Shown: positions 46,755-59,229 of the stretch, in pieces | Layout of the letters: each line of letters opens with the position of its first letter | Position numbering within the stretch: position 1 is the first letter of the stretch | Source: Humulus lupulus | Lineage: Eukaryota > Streptophyta > Magnoliopsida > Rosales > Cannabaceae | Assembly (NCBI RefSeq): GCF_963169125.1 | Contig: NC_084798.1 | Span: 196,845,481 to 196,909,480 of the forward strand | Length of the DNA stretch: 64,000 bases | Direction: 5' to 3' | Notes under the pieces: model-generated | Seen by the model: only the letters and a program-made list of their open reading frames with translations | Database searches by the model: none | Told to the model about the DNA's origin: nothing | Translations under genes and position numbers: made by a program

Positions 46755-49347
46755 ATGCATACTTTCGACCATTTGCTTCTCTTCGACCGCGACGATACTT
46801 TTAACCCTCGGCCTCCTTTCGACTACGACAGCGCTCGATTTTACTTACTTGAGGTATACTTTCTTTCTCCCTTATGCTCACTGGGTATAAATTAGCACCA
46901 CTCAAGATGAGTTGCCTTGGCCGGAGCTCGTTGTGAGTTAATCAACTTACATGCCCTCATTTATACCCCGTAGTTGGTCATTTAGAGCGCTTGTGCCTAG
47001 AGGTTTTGAGCCCATTCCTTTGTGTTTTGTAGTAATCCTCTCATTTACATGTGCACCTTAATTACCTATGAGACGAGGTCCCATGGCATGTGAGGGATCA
47101 TCTGGTGCTCCTCCGGCGGTCGAGTTTATAGACTTATCTTCAGACTCTGAGTCCCACAAAAACAACCCTCACCAAGACTATGACACTTTAAGGCAGGCCC
47201 GTATACGTCACCTTGAGCATAGGGTTGAACTCAGACGTAAAATCTAGGTGGTGGAGAGCGAAATAGACTCAATTCTAAGGGGCGACAGAGTTTCTTTCCC
47301 CTTTGACCTTAGCAACCATATAGCAAACCTCAGGGTGACCTTTTTAGATCTGCAGATGGAGTTGGAGTTCATGGAGGGAAATCTCTCACCTGAACCTCAT
47401 ACCTCGTTTTCCCCTTATGATTATCATGGGGTCATCCTGGGTTCCCCTCAACCCTTGTTTTAGATTCACCCTTGCTTAGCGCTCGCACACTCAGTGCCCT
47501 TGCTAGGAAGAAAAAATGGAGGGTAAAGTGCCCTGTTTCTACCTCACCTTTTGCCTTTGGTTTTGCAGATATGGCAAAGAGAGTACGGTGACAGGTGGCT
47601 TCCAAGGCGCAAGATTCTGGTCCTTTACTAGCATCCTCCATTGTGTCCAACGTGTTGAAGAATCGGCTGCTGGAGCTATGCGCGAAATATCGCATTGGCA
47701 AGGAATACTTGCCGGGCCGATAATCCGCCCCAGAGGTGCATGGCCATGAGCGAGCATATCCTGAAAGCGAGTGGGACCATTCCTTTGCACCCATTTTTCG
47801 TCATGATACTTAATCACTTTGACCTAGCTCGGCTCCAACTAGCACCTAACAGCTGGCTGACCTTAAGTTGCCTATACATAGCATTCATTGAGCTCAACCA
47901 ACGCACTCCTACGGCTCGAGAGGTGCATTTCATGTATAACCTCATACAAACCCCCAAATCCAAAGGCTTTTATTTCTTACAGAACACCAACTCCCAGGTT
48001 TCCCTCATAGAGGGTTCTGTTTCAAACATGGGGTCCTGGAAGCAGGACTTTTTCTTCGTAAAAAGGTCCCCTCTACGTATGTGAATGCTTTCGCTCATCC
48101 CCAAGTAAGTACTTCAAGCTTGTCTTCTTTTTGCTTTGAATTGGTTATTCTGGAACTTATGCTTATATTTGTAATTGTGTTGATTGTGCAGAGGAGTTCA
48201 GTGACCTTGACATTCCTCAATCAGAGGCAGCGCCAGTGGAAAAAATCCTCGATGTCGACCCTGCCCAGAAAATGGTTGCCCGCCTCTTCACTGTGGCAAA
48301 CCTGAACCGCCACAACTTATCTGCGGTCTAGAATCCAGATGCACTATGGCACATTTCAGAGCGAAGGAAGAAGGCGCTTTCAGATGAGCATCACAGTGGG
48401 TGCCCAAGGAGGTTTCCTCAGAACCCCGACGACCTCGCTGGTCATCTCTGTCCCCTAGGAGGTGCCCTCCTTTGGCCCATATGTACCATGTCATGGCCTC
48501 TCACTCCCACGGTCAACATTCCATGTTAGGGGGCTTCGTCTGTCCCTTTTCTAAGGACTACAATGCTCTCCCTCATGCTCTCCTCAATCCTGGTTCGTCG
48601 GGGGCTCATTTTCCAGATTTTCCTAAGCCCCCTCCTCCTTCGGCGAGCGAGTCATCTGTCCCTACCCAACTAGGTGCCCCTGACTCGGAGGGGGCACCTT
48701 GGGTGGGTCATATGGCGACCACTTATGGGCAACGGTATACCCGGGTCGCCGAGGGTCTTCCTGAGACTCATTGGAGAAGTCTCGAGAATTTTGCCATGTC
48801 GGAGCTTGGGGAGACTCTTGTGTGCTCCGCCACTTGGGTGAGTTCATGCATCTTACATTGGACATACCCCCTTTTTTTTCCTCATCATCATTATTTTTTT
48901 TTTCTTGTGCAGACTTCTCTGGTGGCCTAACACTTCGCCGACTCGGCACAGGACCTCTCCTCGTCGAATGCCAAAAGGGACCGTCTAATGGTCAAGGTTC
49001 AGGGGCTCAAGAGGGAACTTACTGACACCAAACTTAAGCTTGAGAAGACCCTGGCAAGGGCCTCTTCATCATCAAAAAAGAAGAAGAGGGCGAATGCCAA
49101 GGCCATGATGCTGCAGGAGAAGGTTGCTCGCCTAGAGGTCAATCTTGGTGGAGCAGAAGCTAAGGTTGCAATGTTGCAGGAGAGGGTCACTCTCCTAGAG
49201 GCAAATTTGGCTAAAATCAAGTACAAATCCATAGAGCGCGCCCTCTATGGAATGTGGAGGCAAAATTCTAACTTCGATTTCTCCTCCTTTGGTAAGCAGG
49301 TCGTTGCCAGGGTGGCTGAGTGGAATGCCTGCGGTAGGAGGCCCTGA
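46755..49347 (+). pseudogene. element C antisense gene with introns (putative gypsy-type transposon family)
   Basis: It runs opposite to C pol. An exon begins with ATG at 46755 right after an acceptor (TTATTGCAG), encodes 33 residues starting MHTFDHLLLFDRDD and ends GAG before GT at 46854. A further frame starts at 47068 (MRRGPMACEGSS, acidic SSDSES) with one TAG at 47245. After an acceptor at 47568 comes the conserved family core at 47695-48084 (IPLHPFFVMILNHFDLARLQL, then PNSW). Introns 48105-48191 (GTAAGT...TGTGCAG) and 48838-48912 (GTGAGT...TTGTGCAG) follow. The last exon to 49347 is a Lys/Glu/Leu-rich coiled coil. Stops and a frameshift near 47700 make it dead. A, B and H carry relatives; function is unknown. 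Confidence 0.78.
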
Positions 49348-50340
49348 GATTCTGCTTATGCGATCTTATCATTTAATTTGATTTGGCTGTATGCTCACTT
49401 GAGCTTATCATTTAATTTTTTTTGTTGGAACTTTTATAAGTCCTGTTACATTATTACGACTCCTTTTTTTTTGTATACATATGTGATTGTTTGCTTTTGT
49501 TCCTCTATGTTTGAGGTCCTTTTGAGCCCGCACAAAGGGGTTCGATAGGTTTCTCTTTGTTGCATCTTGATTTTATCTATAAGGATATGTTGACCCTTTG
49601 GGTTCTAATTATCCTTTTATATACTTTTGTGCGCGCTTATTATTCCTTGCGAGAAGCATCCTTCCGTCATTATTCATAGTACTATTTTTGCAAGGGTCTC
49701 TTTTAGGACCCTTTTTAGCTAGATGGCTTGGTGGCCGCTCTAGGCTTATTGGTGGGCGCTCTTCCTGAGGCATTTTCTCTCGTGGAAGCATCTGCCTTTA
49801 TTAGGAGGCTTTTCTTGTTGGACCTTTTGACCTCCTTGATGTTCATAAGGGTAGCTAATCCTTGTGAACTTAAGTGATGTCTTGCCAGGTCTTCTTCTTT
49901 ATTTATAAGGGGTCTTTTTTAGGATATAAGGGTCTCGTTTAGGATTCTTTTTTTTGCTATATACTTTGCCCCCCAAGTGGTTGGCGAGATTTATCTCGAC
50001 AGGCACTTTGATCATTCCACTCACACATTTCGATAATCATTTTGCTTAAATAAGAATCTTTACTACATATTCATTTAATGTCACAACATATTCATTGGAA
50101 ACAGGTGAAGTACATGGTAACTCAATGTGACTTCGTTCTTACTACCTATTAAGGAGTTCAAGTTGAACTTATAGCTATTACATTTAACTTGCACATTAGA
50201 CAGAACAATAACATTCTTGCCTAACATGGAGGTCTTACTGATAATATTTCTTTAGATGTTCTGCGTTCCATGCTCTAGGTACCATGGTATCATCCAAATG
50301 TGCGAGCTTGTAGGTGTTAGGGGGCACAACCTGGGCAACT
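49348..50340. other. element C spacer between antisense gene and integrase end
   Basis: About 1 kb, T-rich on the plus strand, in which I see no gene. It separates the convergent 3' ends of the antisense gene and pol and could hold both polyadenylation regions. Confidence 0.5.
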
Positions 50341-51495
50341 TGGTAGGGGGCCTTCCTAGTTTGCCCCTAACACACCCGCGCTCGGGTCTCGAGTGTTGGG
50401 CAGGATTTTCCTTAACATGAGGTCTCCAACCCTGAACGCCCTCTCTCGCACCCTTGAATTATAGTATCTTGCAGCTCGTTGTTGATATGTTGCCAACCTT
50501 AGTTGTGCCCTTTCTCTCCTTGCTTCCAACAGGTCCAAAATTTTGGCTAATGCTGCGATGTTAGCCTGGTCATCATATGCTTGTATGTGGATGGAGTTGA
50601 TATTCATTTCTATTGGAAGGACAGCCTCACAACCATAGGCTAAGGAAAAAGGTGTCTCTCTCGTGGTGGAACTAATTTTGGTCCTGTAGGCCTAAGCACA
50701 TTGGGAAGTTCTTCAACCCAGGCCCCTTTCAACTTTTCCAACTTTGCTTTCAGGTTCCTTTTTAGGATCTTGTTGATGGCCTCCACTTGTCCATTGGCTT
50801 GTGGGTGTACTACAGTGAAGAAACTCCTCTTGATTCCCTTTTCCCTGCAATATTCTTCAAATACTCCTCCTTCAAATTGCATCCCATTGTCGGAGATTAT
50901 CTTGTAGGGTACTCCAAACCTACAGATGATAAATTTATTGACAAAGGTGGTGATCTGCTTAGCCGTTATGTTGACTAGAGGCTCTGCTTCCACCCATTTA
51001 GTAAAGTAGTCAACCGCTACAACCGCGTATTTTACTCCTCCTCTTCCTATTGGCAACGCTCCAATCAAGTCAATCCCCCACACGGTGAAGGGCCATGGAC
51101 TGGTCATCCTCACCAGCTCATTTGGTGACTGTTTGGGGTAATTTGCATGTCTTTGGCACTTGTCACACCTTTTTGCAAAAATCGCTCGCGTCCTTCTCCA
51201 TGGTAGGCCAATAATACCCCTAGTGTATGGCCTTTTTTACCGTGGACTGCCCCCCAGCATGATTTCCACACTCCCCTTCGTGTATCTCTTGTAGAACTTT
51301 TAAAGCCTCCCTTTCATTTATACACCGTAGGAGTAGGGTGGAGAAGCCTCTCTTATACAAAACTCCATCCACCAGGGTGTATTGGGCGGCTTTGTAAGTC
51401 AGCTTACAAGCGTCTTTTTTGTCCAAAGGCAATGTTCCGTCTCTTAAGTTCCTCAAGACAGGTGCAAACCATGACTCCCCAGGGTTATCGACCAT
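50341..51495 (-). pseudogene. element C integrase (broken)
   Basis: Reading right to left: the N-terminal region at 51495-51220 with LLRCINEREALKVLQEIHEG and CGNHAGGQS, a decayed zinc-finger end near 51180, the catalytic core at 51113-50640 with WGIDLIGALP, SDNGMQF and NGQVEAINK (all three acidic residues kept), and the C-terminal domain at 50607-50356 (ERAFRVGDLMLRK). A frameshift lies near 50690, where NVLRPTGP replaces the expected NVLWAYRT. It would integrate the element's cDNA; it is inactive because of the frameshift and stops. Confidence 0.85.
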
Positions 51496-51567
51496 GTGGA
51501 TTTCCTCTTCTGCTATGCTCAGCTTGGAGAGGTATTCGATAGGGATGGACTCAAGTGTGTCTTCGTC

Positions 51568-52212
51568 TCAGATAAAGGCGAGTTTTGCGAGAGCATCGGC
51601 ATTTGTGTTTTGCTTCCTTGGGATCTGTTCTATGTTGTATTTTTTGAACTGACCCAAATACCCTTTCACTTTGGCGAGATATGCAGCCATTTTTGGGCCT
51701 CTGGCTTGGTATTCACCCTTCACCTGAAACACTACCAGCTGTGAGTCACTAAAGACATGTAAATGGGTTACCTTCAACTCCTTAGCTAGTCGCAGGCTAG
51801 CCAACAGTGCCTCGTATTCTACTTCGTTGTTGGAAGCTTTGAATCTGAATCTTAAGGCACAATACCTCCTGTGCCCCTCAGGTCCCGTCATTACTATGCC
51901 AGCGCTGACTCCTCCCTCGTTAGATGCCCCATCTACATGGAGGCTCCATTCTTCAGGCTGCTTTTTACCTTCACCCACCGGTTCATTCTCTTCTACTTCT
52001 CCCTCCTCATGGGGTCGGTGTGCAAACTCAACTATAAAATCTGCAAGCACCTTCCTATTGACTGAGGTCCTTGGGGTGTAAGTGTTGTCAAACTGACTTA
52101 ACTCAATCGACCACTTTAACAACCTTCCTGAAGTTTTCGGTTTGTGCAAGACTTGACGTAAAGGGGTGTTGGTGAGCACCTCAATAGCATGAGCGTGAAA
52201 ATAGGGCCTCAT
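51568..52212 (-). pseudogene. element C RNase H and archaeal-type RNase H
   Basis: A 214-residue frame. The first part is the end of the retroviral-type RNase H (LTNTPLRQVLHKPKTSGRLL). From about residue 88 the archaeal-type RNase H has all four acidic positions: HVDGAS, EYEALL, FSDSQL and NADALAKL. This second domain marks the Tat lineage. The frame is in phase with its neighbours except for stops at each end. Confidence 0.85.
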
Positions 52213-52299
52213 CTTTCATGAAGCCACTATCAAGGCATATGCTAACTTTTCTATTTCTGGATACCGAGTTTCTGCGTCCACCAACCACTTGCTCACATA

Positions 52300-53858
52300 T
52301 TACACGGGCTGCTGATGCTTCTTTTCTCCTTTGACCAGGACAGCACTTATAGCATGCTCTGATACGGCTAGATACAAGTATAACTTTTCCCCTTTTTCTG
52401 ATTTAGCCAAAAGGGGTGGTTTTCCAAGGTCTTCATTTATCTTAGCGAAAGCTTCTTGACACTTTTCATCCCAAGCAAACTTTTTGCTCCCTTTTACGAC
52501 GTTAAAGAAAGGAAGGCATTTGTCAATGGATCTGGAGATGAACCTATTGAGGGCTGCTACTCTCCCGGTTAAGCACTGCACCTCTTTCTTGCTCCGTGGT
52601 GGGCTCATTTCTAACAATGCCTTGATTTTGTCAGGATTGGCCTCGATACCTCGGGAGTTCACCATAAAACCCAGGAACCTCCCTAACAAAACTCCGAAGG
52701 TGCACTTGAGCGGGTTTAGCTTCATTCTGAATTTTTGGAGGGTAACGAGCATCTCACTGAGGTCGTTTGTGAGCTTTCTTCCTTCTTTGTCTTCACCAGC
52801 ATATCGTCTATGTATACTTCCATATTCCTCTCTATCTTATTTGCAAACATTATGTTCACCAGCCTTTGATAAGTAGCACCTACATTCTTTAAACCAAAAG
52901 GCATCACTTTGTAGCAATAAAGCCCCTTGTCTGTTATAAACGAGGTGTGCTCTTCATCATCTGGGTTCATGGGTATTTGGTTGTACCCGGAATATGCGTC
53001 CATGAAGCTAAGCAGCTCGTGCCTTGCCGTGGCATCTACTAACTGGTCTATCCTAGGAAGCGGGAAGCTGTCCTTAGGGCAGGCTTTATTGAGGTTGGTA
53101 AAATCCACACAAGTCCTCCACTTTCCATTGGGCTTTGGGACTAAAACTGGGTTTGATACACATATTGGGTAGAATTCTTCTCGGATAAACCCATTTGCCT
53201 TTAACTTGTCAACTTCTTCTTTTAAGGCCGCGTATCTTTCTGGGTCTAGTGCTCTCCTTTTCTGTCTTACAGGCCTTGCTTTTGGGTCGATGTTTAAGTG
53301 ATGACACATGATTGACGGGTCTATTCCTACCATGTCCTCGTGACTCCAGGTGAATATGTCGAGGTTGGCTCTCAGAAATTCTACCAACTTCTCCTTCACG
53401 ATACCTAGAAGGTTTCTTCCTACCCTCAACTTCCTCAACGGTTCATTCATGACAGTGACTTCCTCCAACTCCTCCACTAGCTCGGCTCTGGGTTCTTCCG
53501 CGACTCGCGGGTCCAACTCGTGCGGGTTTGCTCCTTCATGCACAACCATTGCCATAGGCACTAATGGCTTTATGGCCATGCAGAGGGATGTGTTATAACA
53601 TTCCCTCACTTCCTTCTGCTCTCCTTTCATGCTTGTTATTCCCCCAGGAGTTGGGAATTTCATAGCTAAGTGGTACACAAAAGTTATCGCCTTCAATTCT
53701 CTTAGGGAGGGTCTCCCTAATACCGCATTGAAGGCTGAGGCGCAATCTACCATGACAAAGTTTGCCATTTTGGTGGTTTGTCTGGATTGTTCTCCCATGG
53801 TGAGGGCTAACTCAATTGCCCCTAGGGGCTGTATTGAATCTCCTGTAAATCCATACAA
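52300..53858 (-). pseudogene. element C protease end and reverse transcriptase (frameshifted)
   Basis: A 378-residue frame (53858-52722) starts in the protease (MYGFTGDSI, then VMVDCASAFNAVLGRP), passes the FTWSHEDMVGI block and covers RT: VLVPKPNGKWRTCVDF, FMDAYSGYNQI, and YIDDM at the active site. Just after VKTKKEES it shifts frame; the thumb and connection continue in 52752-52300 (MLVTLQKFRMKLNPLKCTFG). The single shift and small number of stops suggest C is younger than B, as its insertion into B requires. Confidence 0.87.
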
Positions 53859-54423
53859 GGAGGTATTGCAGGGCTTTAGGTGTCAGATGTTTAGTCCCAT
53901 CTTCTCCAAAGCTGGGCAATAGAGGATATCTACAAAGCTTCCATTATACACCAAGACCTGATGTACCCTCATGTTTGCAAGCTAGACAGTCAACACCAAG
54001 GGGTCATTATGAGGGAAATGCACACCCCACGCGTCTTCTTCGGTGAAGGTTATCGAGTCATTCTCACCCTTAAAGCTCTTCGATTTCTATTTTCAAATGG
54101 GTGCATTCTGCGATGGTGAGGTCGATATCTTTATGATACTGGCAGTATTTACTGGGATCTCTTGTTGACCGATCTTTTTTCATTGGCGGGGGCCTTCTGA
54201 AAGGAACCTGGTTTTCATTTGTGACGAAGATATGTTCCCTAGTGTGGGTGAGGTCAGTATAAAAGGTGTAGGGGCCCTATTTGCACTCATCAATTCATTG
54301 GGGCTTCCGAGGCCAATCATCTCTTGAACCCTCATAGACCCTCATCTTCTTTGCACCGCTTTGGCTTTCCCGGATTGAGGGTTTTGGTGGGGACCGGCCT
54401 TTTCTGGCCTTAAGGCTCTCGTG
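53859..54423 (-). pseudogene. gag: element C gag C-terminal fragment and protease start
   Basis: Translated on the minus strand this holds a zinc-knuckle-like KYCQYHKDIDLTIAEC block (about 54145) followed by the HFPHNDPLV block and the protease active-site region. It is cut off at about 54423, where LTR sequence begins. A minus-strand frame, 54711-54295, runs from LTR sequence across the junction into gag. Confidence 0.72.
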
Positions 54424-55295
54424 ACCATACACATGCCTTGCACCTAAAGGTTTCTCTCGTATATCCAAGATACACCGTTGCTCCAAACCCCTTTTTACTT
54501 TGCTAAATATAAGAGGATTTATAGCCTTGAGTGAGATGAGCATGTGAAAGTCACGCCCTGCTGGTGACACCTTCCTTAGAAAATAGAGGAGGGCTTCTTC
54601 AGCGGGGCATATACTTATATCATAGAGGTGTGGCCTGCAAGACGACCTCACGAGATGGGGGCCTCGCAAGATGGGTTTGTGGGCCAAGGCACCTAAGCGC
54701 GGCAAAGGCATGGCCCTATGAGACAGCCTCGAGAGATGAGGCCTCGCGAGATGGGCGCGTGGGCGCGGCTGAGGCGTGCCCTATGAGACAACCTCGCGTG
54801 ATGGGTCCACGGGCACGGCTGAGGCGTGACTTGCAAAACGGCCTCACGAGATGGGTGTGTGGGAACGGCTGAGGTATGCATGCGAGATGGCCTCGTGAGA
54901 TGGGTGCATGGGCACGGCTGAGGCATGCCTTACAAGACAGCCTCGTGAGTTGGGGCTTAACGAGATGGGTGCACGAGCGCGGCCGAGGCATGCCCTGCAA
55001 GGCGGCCTTGCAAGATGGGGCCACGCAAGATGGGAGTGTGGGCCTAGGCACCTAAGCGTGGCCCTGCGAGATGGCCTCGCGAGATGGGTGTGTGGGCCTA
55101 GGCACCTAAGCACGGCCGAGGTGCGGCCCTACGAGACGGCCTCTCAAGATGAGTGTGCGACACTTAGGCACGGGTCCATAAGACCTTCAGCAAGGTAAGC
55201 GCGAGGCCTCGCATGGGGTGAGACAGGTCAATCTCGTGAAAGCCTTGCGTGAGGCCTGGGTCTTTTAGGATCATGTCCAATTTGCGGTGTTCACA
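54424..55295 (-). repeat. element C 5' LTR, truncated
   Basis: Homologous to 45389-46341 of the other LTR; the 559 bp equivalent to 44830-45388 are missing. Near the break, 'gtacgcgtgcc' of the intact LTR appears as 'atacacatgcc', showing CpG decay. It contains the same GC-rich array (about 54640-55150). Confidence 0.88.
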
Positions 55296-55300
55296 ATGCA

Positions 55301-57200
55301 CACTCTAAATTTTGACAAAAACGTGCTTGCAAAATCCCAAAAGCAGATACACTTGGGAACGTTCCAAGTTGAAGCTCTTGAGGAAGAAGTAGCTCGACTA
55401 TTAAACTGTGGGTTTAATCGTGAAGAAAAATACCCGATCTGGGTTGCCAATCCCATGCTGATCCCAAAGCCAAACAGGAAATGGAGGACCTGTATCGACT
55501 TCTCCGACCTGAACAAAGCTTGTCCCAAAGTTTTCTTTCCACTACCAAGGATTGATCAGTTGGTAGATTCCACGGCAGGTCACGAGCTCATGTCCTTCAT
55601 GGATGCGTATTCTGGATATAACCAGATCGCGATGAATCTTGCGGACCAGGAACATACTAGCTTCATGACCCCAAATAACGTATATTGTTATAAAGTCATG
55701 CCCTTCGGGCTGAAGAATGTCGGAGCTACATATCAACGCTGAGTCAACAAAATGTTCGCTAATCAGATCGGGAGAAATATGGAAGTGTATGTTGATGATA
55801 TGCTTGTCGAAGCCAAGACTGTCGATAACCATGTATCCGATCTAAAAGAATGTTTTGAAATTTTAAGAAGGTATGACATGAAGTTGAATCCTCAGAAGTG
55901 CACGTTCGGAGTGGCGTCAGGAAAATTTCTTGGTTTCATAGTCAACACGAGGGGAATAGAGGCAAATCCTGATAAAATTAGGTTGCTGGTAGAAATGCCC
56001 TCATCTAGGTCACGTAAAGAAGTTCAAAGCCTGACTGGAATTGTCGCAGCTTTGAATTGTTTTATTTCAAAATCTACTGACAAGTGCCTCCCATTTTACA
56101 ACTTGCTCAAGGGAAACATGAAATTTGATTGGACTGAGGAATGCGAACAGGCATTACTCGACCTAAAAATGCACCTGACCGAGCCCCTAGTGTTATCAAA
56201 GCCTATGTCTAGAGAACCTCTGTTCCTTTATTTGGATGTGATAGAAAATGCAGTCAATGTCGTGTTAGTCTGAGAAGAAGACCGTGCTCAAAAACATGTA
56301 TATTATATAAGCAAGAGACTTCTCGGAGCTGAGTCACGATACCCACTGATAGAGAAGCTGGCATTCTATCTGATATTGGGTTCCAGGAAGCTCTGGCCAT
56401 ATTTTCAGTCCCATTCAATCAACATCATGACTGATCAACCTTTAAGGCGGGTGTTGCAAAAACCTGAAAGGTCGGGATGTCTGTTAAAATGGGCTATCAA
56501 ACTTAGCCAGTTCAAGATATTATATGTGCCACAGACCTCAATCAAAAGTCAGGTCCTTGCTGATTTTGTGGCTGAATGCACTGTATTTCAGGAGGAGCTC
56601 TTGAAGGAACCAGTGCAGGAATTATGGAAAATCTTCGTGGATGGATCATCGAATGAAAACAGATCGGGAGAAGGGATCATCTTAATCTCCCCAGAAGGGC
56701 ATCGATTCCATACAGCTCTGAGATTCGGATTCGAAGCATCCAACAACGAAGTTGAATATGAGGCTATACTAGCTGGGCTGAGAGTGGCAAGGGATCTCAA
56801 GCAAAAGTCGTCCAATGCTATAGTGATTCTCAGCTCGTGATTAATCAGGTGTTGGGAGAATATCAAGCTTGAGGTACCAAGATGGTAGCCTACCTAGCTA
56901 AGGTGAAGGGAGAGCTATCCGAATTTGAGTACAGTACTGTTGAACAGATACCTCGTGAGCAGAACTCTAATGCTGACGCTTTGGCAAGGCTTGCCACACC
57001 CAAAGAAGCTGAGACATTGAATGTAGTGCCAGTGGAATTCTTAGAGAATCTGAGTGTAAAAGAAATGGTAGAAGTCGAAATGATCGACGCACGACCGACC
57101 TGGATGACTCCCATAATGGAATACCTCACAACAGGAAGGCTACCTGAGGATAGAAAGGATGCAAGAAAAATACTATATCAATCTCCAAGGTATGTGATAG
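55301..57200 (+). pseudogene. element B reverse transcriptase, RNase H and archaeal-type RNase H (broken)
   Basis: The pol frame resumes after C. RT has WVANPMLIPKPNRKW, FMDAYSGYNQI and MPFGLKNVGATYQR up to a stop (TGA, about 55741), then MEVYVDDMLV with an intact YVDD near 55795. RNase H follows, with a TGA at 56271 where A has CGA. The archaeal-type RNase H holds FVDGSS and EYEAIL, then a frameshift near 56810; NADALARLA lies near 56970. Another CGA to TGA stop is at 56870. It would copy element RNA into DNA; this copy cannot. Confidence 0.88.
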
Positions 57201-58333
57201 TGGATGGGACATTGTACCGACGTGGTCATTCATTGCCTCTCCTACGATGTGTTCTGCCCAAGGAAGCTAAAACCATTTTTCAAGAACTGCACGAAGGCTT
57301 TTGTGGAGATCATGCTGGGGGCAAAACCTAGCACTGAAAATACTGAGGCAGGACTATTTTTTGCCCACTATAACAAAAGATTCAATCTCGTATGTCCCGA
57401 AGTGCGACAAATGCCAACGTTTCACCATAATTTCCTGAGCGGCTCCAGTTGAGTTAACAATGATCATCCTCGTGGCCATTCGCGGTATGGGGAATCGACC
57501 TAATAGGGCCCCTGCCTATGGGAAAGGGAGGAGTTCCTTATGCAGTGGTGGCGATCAACTATTTCACGAAGTGGGTAGAAGCCGAACCTCTGGAAACCAT
57601 CACTTCAAAGATAATCCTAGACTTCGTGGTGAAGAGTATTATATGTCGATTTGGGCTTCCTAAAAAGATCGTGTCAGACAATGGGACACAATTCAACAGT
57701 GATCTCTTCACTGACTTTTGTGAAAAATACGACATTATTAAGAGTTTCTCCTCAATAGCGTATCCGCAGGCCAATGGACAGGTCAAGGTTGTGAACAAAA
57801 CCCTAAAGGCGAGCCTGAAGAAGAGGTTAGACAAGGCCAAAGGATTATGGCCCGAAAAGCTCCCGCAATTACTTTGGGCATACCAAACTTCTGACAGAAC
57901 CTCCACGGGACATACTCATTTTTCCTTAACCTTTGGAAGCGAGGTCATCCTTCCAGTCAAAACCATGGTAGCCACTCACAGGCAAAGGACATTCAACCAA
58001 GAGTAGAATGAGGGACTACTTAATGCATCCCTCGATCTGATTGAAGAAAAACGAGAAGATTCACAGTTACAGCTCACCCATTATCAACAAAAAATCACTC
58101 GTTATTTTAATTCTAAAGTTAAGACACATGGATTTGGATTGGGCGACCTGGTTCTCCAAAGGGTATTTCTAGCAAATAAAGATCCCAAGGATGGTGTTTT
58201 TGGCCCGAATTGGGAGGGACCATATCAGGTCATTGAGATTTTGCAAGAAGGAACTTTCAAGATAGCTCGACTGAATGGGGAAGTAGTCCCACGAACTTGG
58301 AACGCCCTACATTTGAAAAAATATTATCAGTAG
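57201..58333 (+). pseudogene. element B integrase (broken)
   Basis: The N-terminal region (LHEGFCGDHAGG, near 57290) ends in stops. The core frame 57518-58006 contains VAINYFTKW where relatives have VAIDYFTKW, the intact SDNGTQF (Asp codon 57677-57679), and NGQVKVVNK in which the catalytic Glu is Lys (codon 57785-57787; A has GAG). A TAG at 58004 separates the C-terminal domain 58139-58333 with NWEGPYQV. The last stop is at 58331-58333. The lesion differs from that of A, which lost the second Asp. Confidence 0.87.
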
Positions 58334-58512
58334 CACCACCATCAATGTAAGGCTTATTTATAAAAGCCATTTTATTAAATAACAGGTGGATTATTAAATC
58401 ATCTTTAAGATAGTATGAGTTTGTGTTCTAGATTTGTAAAAGCAACCAGGAAAGTTTCTACATTCTAGTTACTTGGGGGGCATATATCCCGAGATTGGAT
58501 GGTAAGTTTAAA

Positions 58513-59050
58513 TCATTAAAATCCCTAGATACAACCAAGTCGAAAACATAGAGGCTTGGAAAATTTGATTATTCGACAACTTTGTTTCAATGAATCTAGC
58601 GCAAACTAAGTTGAAATTATTTATAATCCTGGACGTAACTAGGTCTGAAATTTAGAAGCTTGGAAATATTTATTATTCAACCGCTTTTTAAAGTTTGAAT
58701 TTTCAATAAACCTAGTGCGAACTAAGTTGAAATCATTTAAAACCCTGGACTCAACCAGGTCTGAAACTTGGAAAGTTAGGAAAATTGTTGAATATCAAGG
58801 GCTTGTTAAAGCTCGAGTTATTGATAAACCTAACATGAACTAAGTTTACATCATTTAAAACCCTGGACGCAACCAGGTCCAAAACTTGGAAAGTAATGAA
58901 AATTGTTTAATATCAACGGCTTTTTAAAGCTCATGTTATCAATAAACCTAGCACGAACTAAGTTTAAATAAATTAAAAACCCCGGATATAACCGGGTTCA
59001 AGGCCTGACTTTTAACAGGTATGATACAATTCAACAAACAAAACTTGGAT
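58513..59050. repeat. diverged tandem repeat downstream of B integrase
   Basis: About five copies of a unit of roughly 105-120 bp, marked by 'aaccctggac..aaccaggtc' near 58513, 58619, 58731, 58852 and 58973. It is the counterpart of the more regular array of A (30841-31540). Confidence 0.85.
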
Positions 59051-59229
59051 ATAACCAAGCTTGATAAATTCTATCCCAATCTAAAAATTGATTCCTAAAA
59101 TCTCGAATGTAAAAGTCTAAAGATTCATAAACATGAGAGATAGTAAATGAGAGATAAATGGATCAAAAAGTTAGATATATATTGAAATAAAGCGAGCAAA
59201 TTATCCTAAGGAGAAAAACCTCGAACTAA

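Larger units (their letters stand above)
44830..55295 (-). mobile_element. element C: Tat-lineage retrotransposon nested in B, internally deleted
   Basis: TGTTGACGG...GTTCACA ends are flanked by a perfect duplication, ATGCA (44825-44829 and 55296-55300). Reading right to left: truncated 5' LTR (54424-55295), gag fragment, protease, RT, RNase H, archaeal RNase H, integrase, then a plus-strand antisense gene (46755-49347) and the 3' LTR (44830-46341). A deletion removed the inner 559 bp of the 5' LTR, the primer site and most of gag. It belongs to a family different from A/B but has the same plan. Confidence 0.93.
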
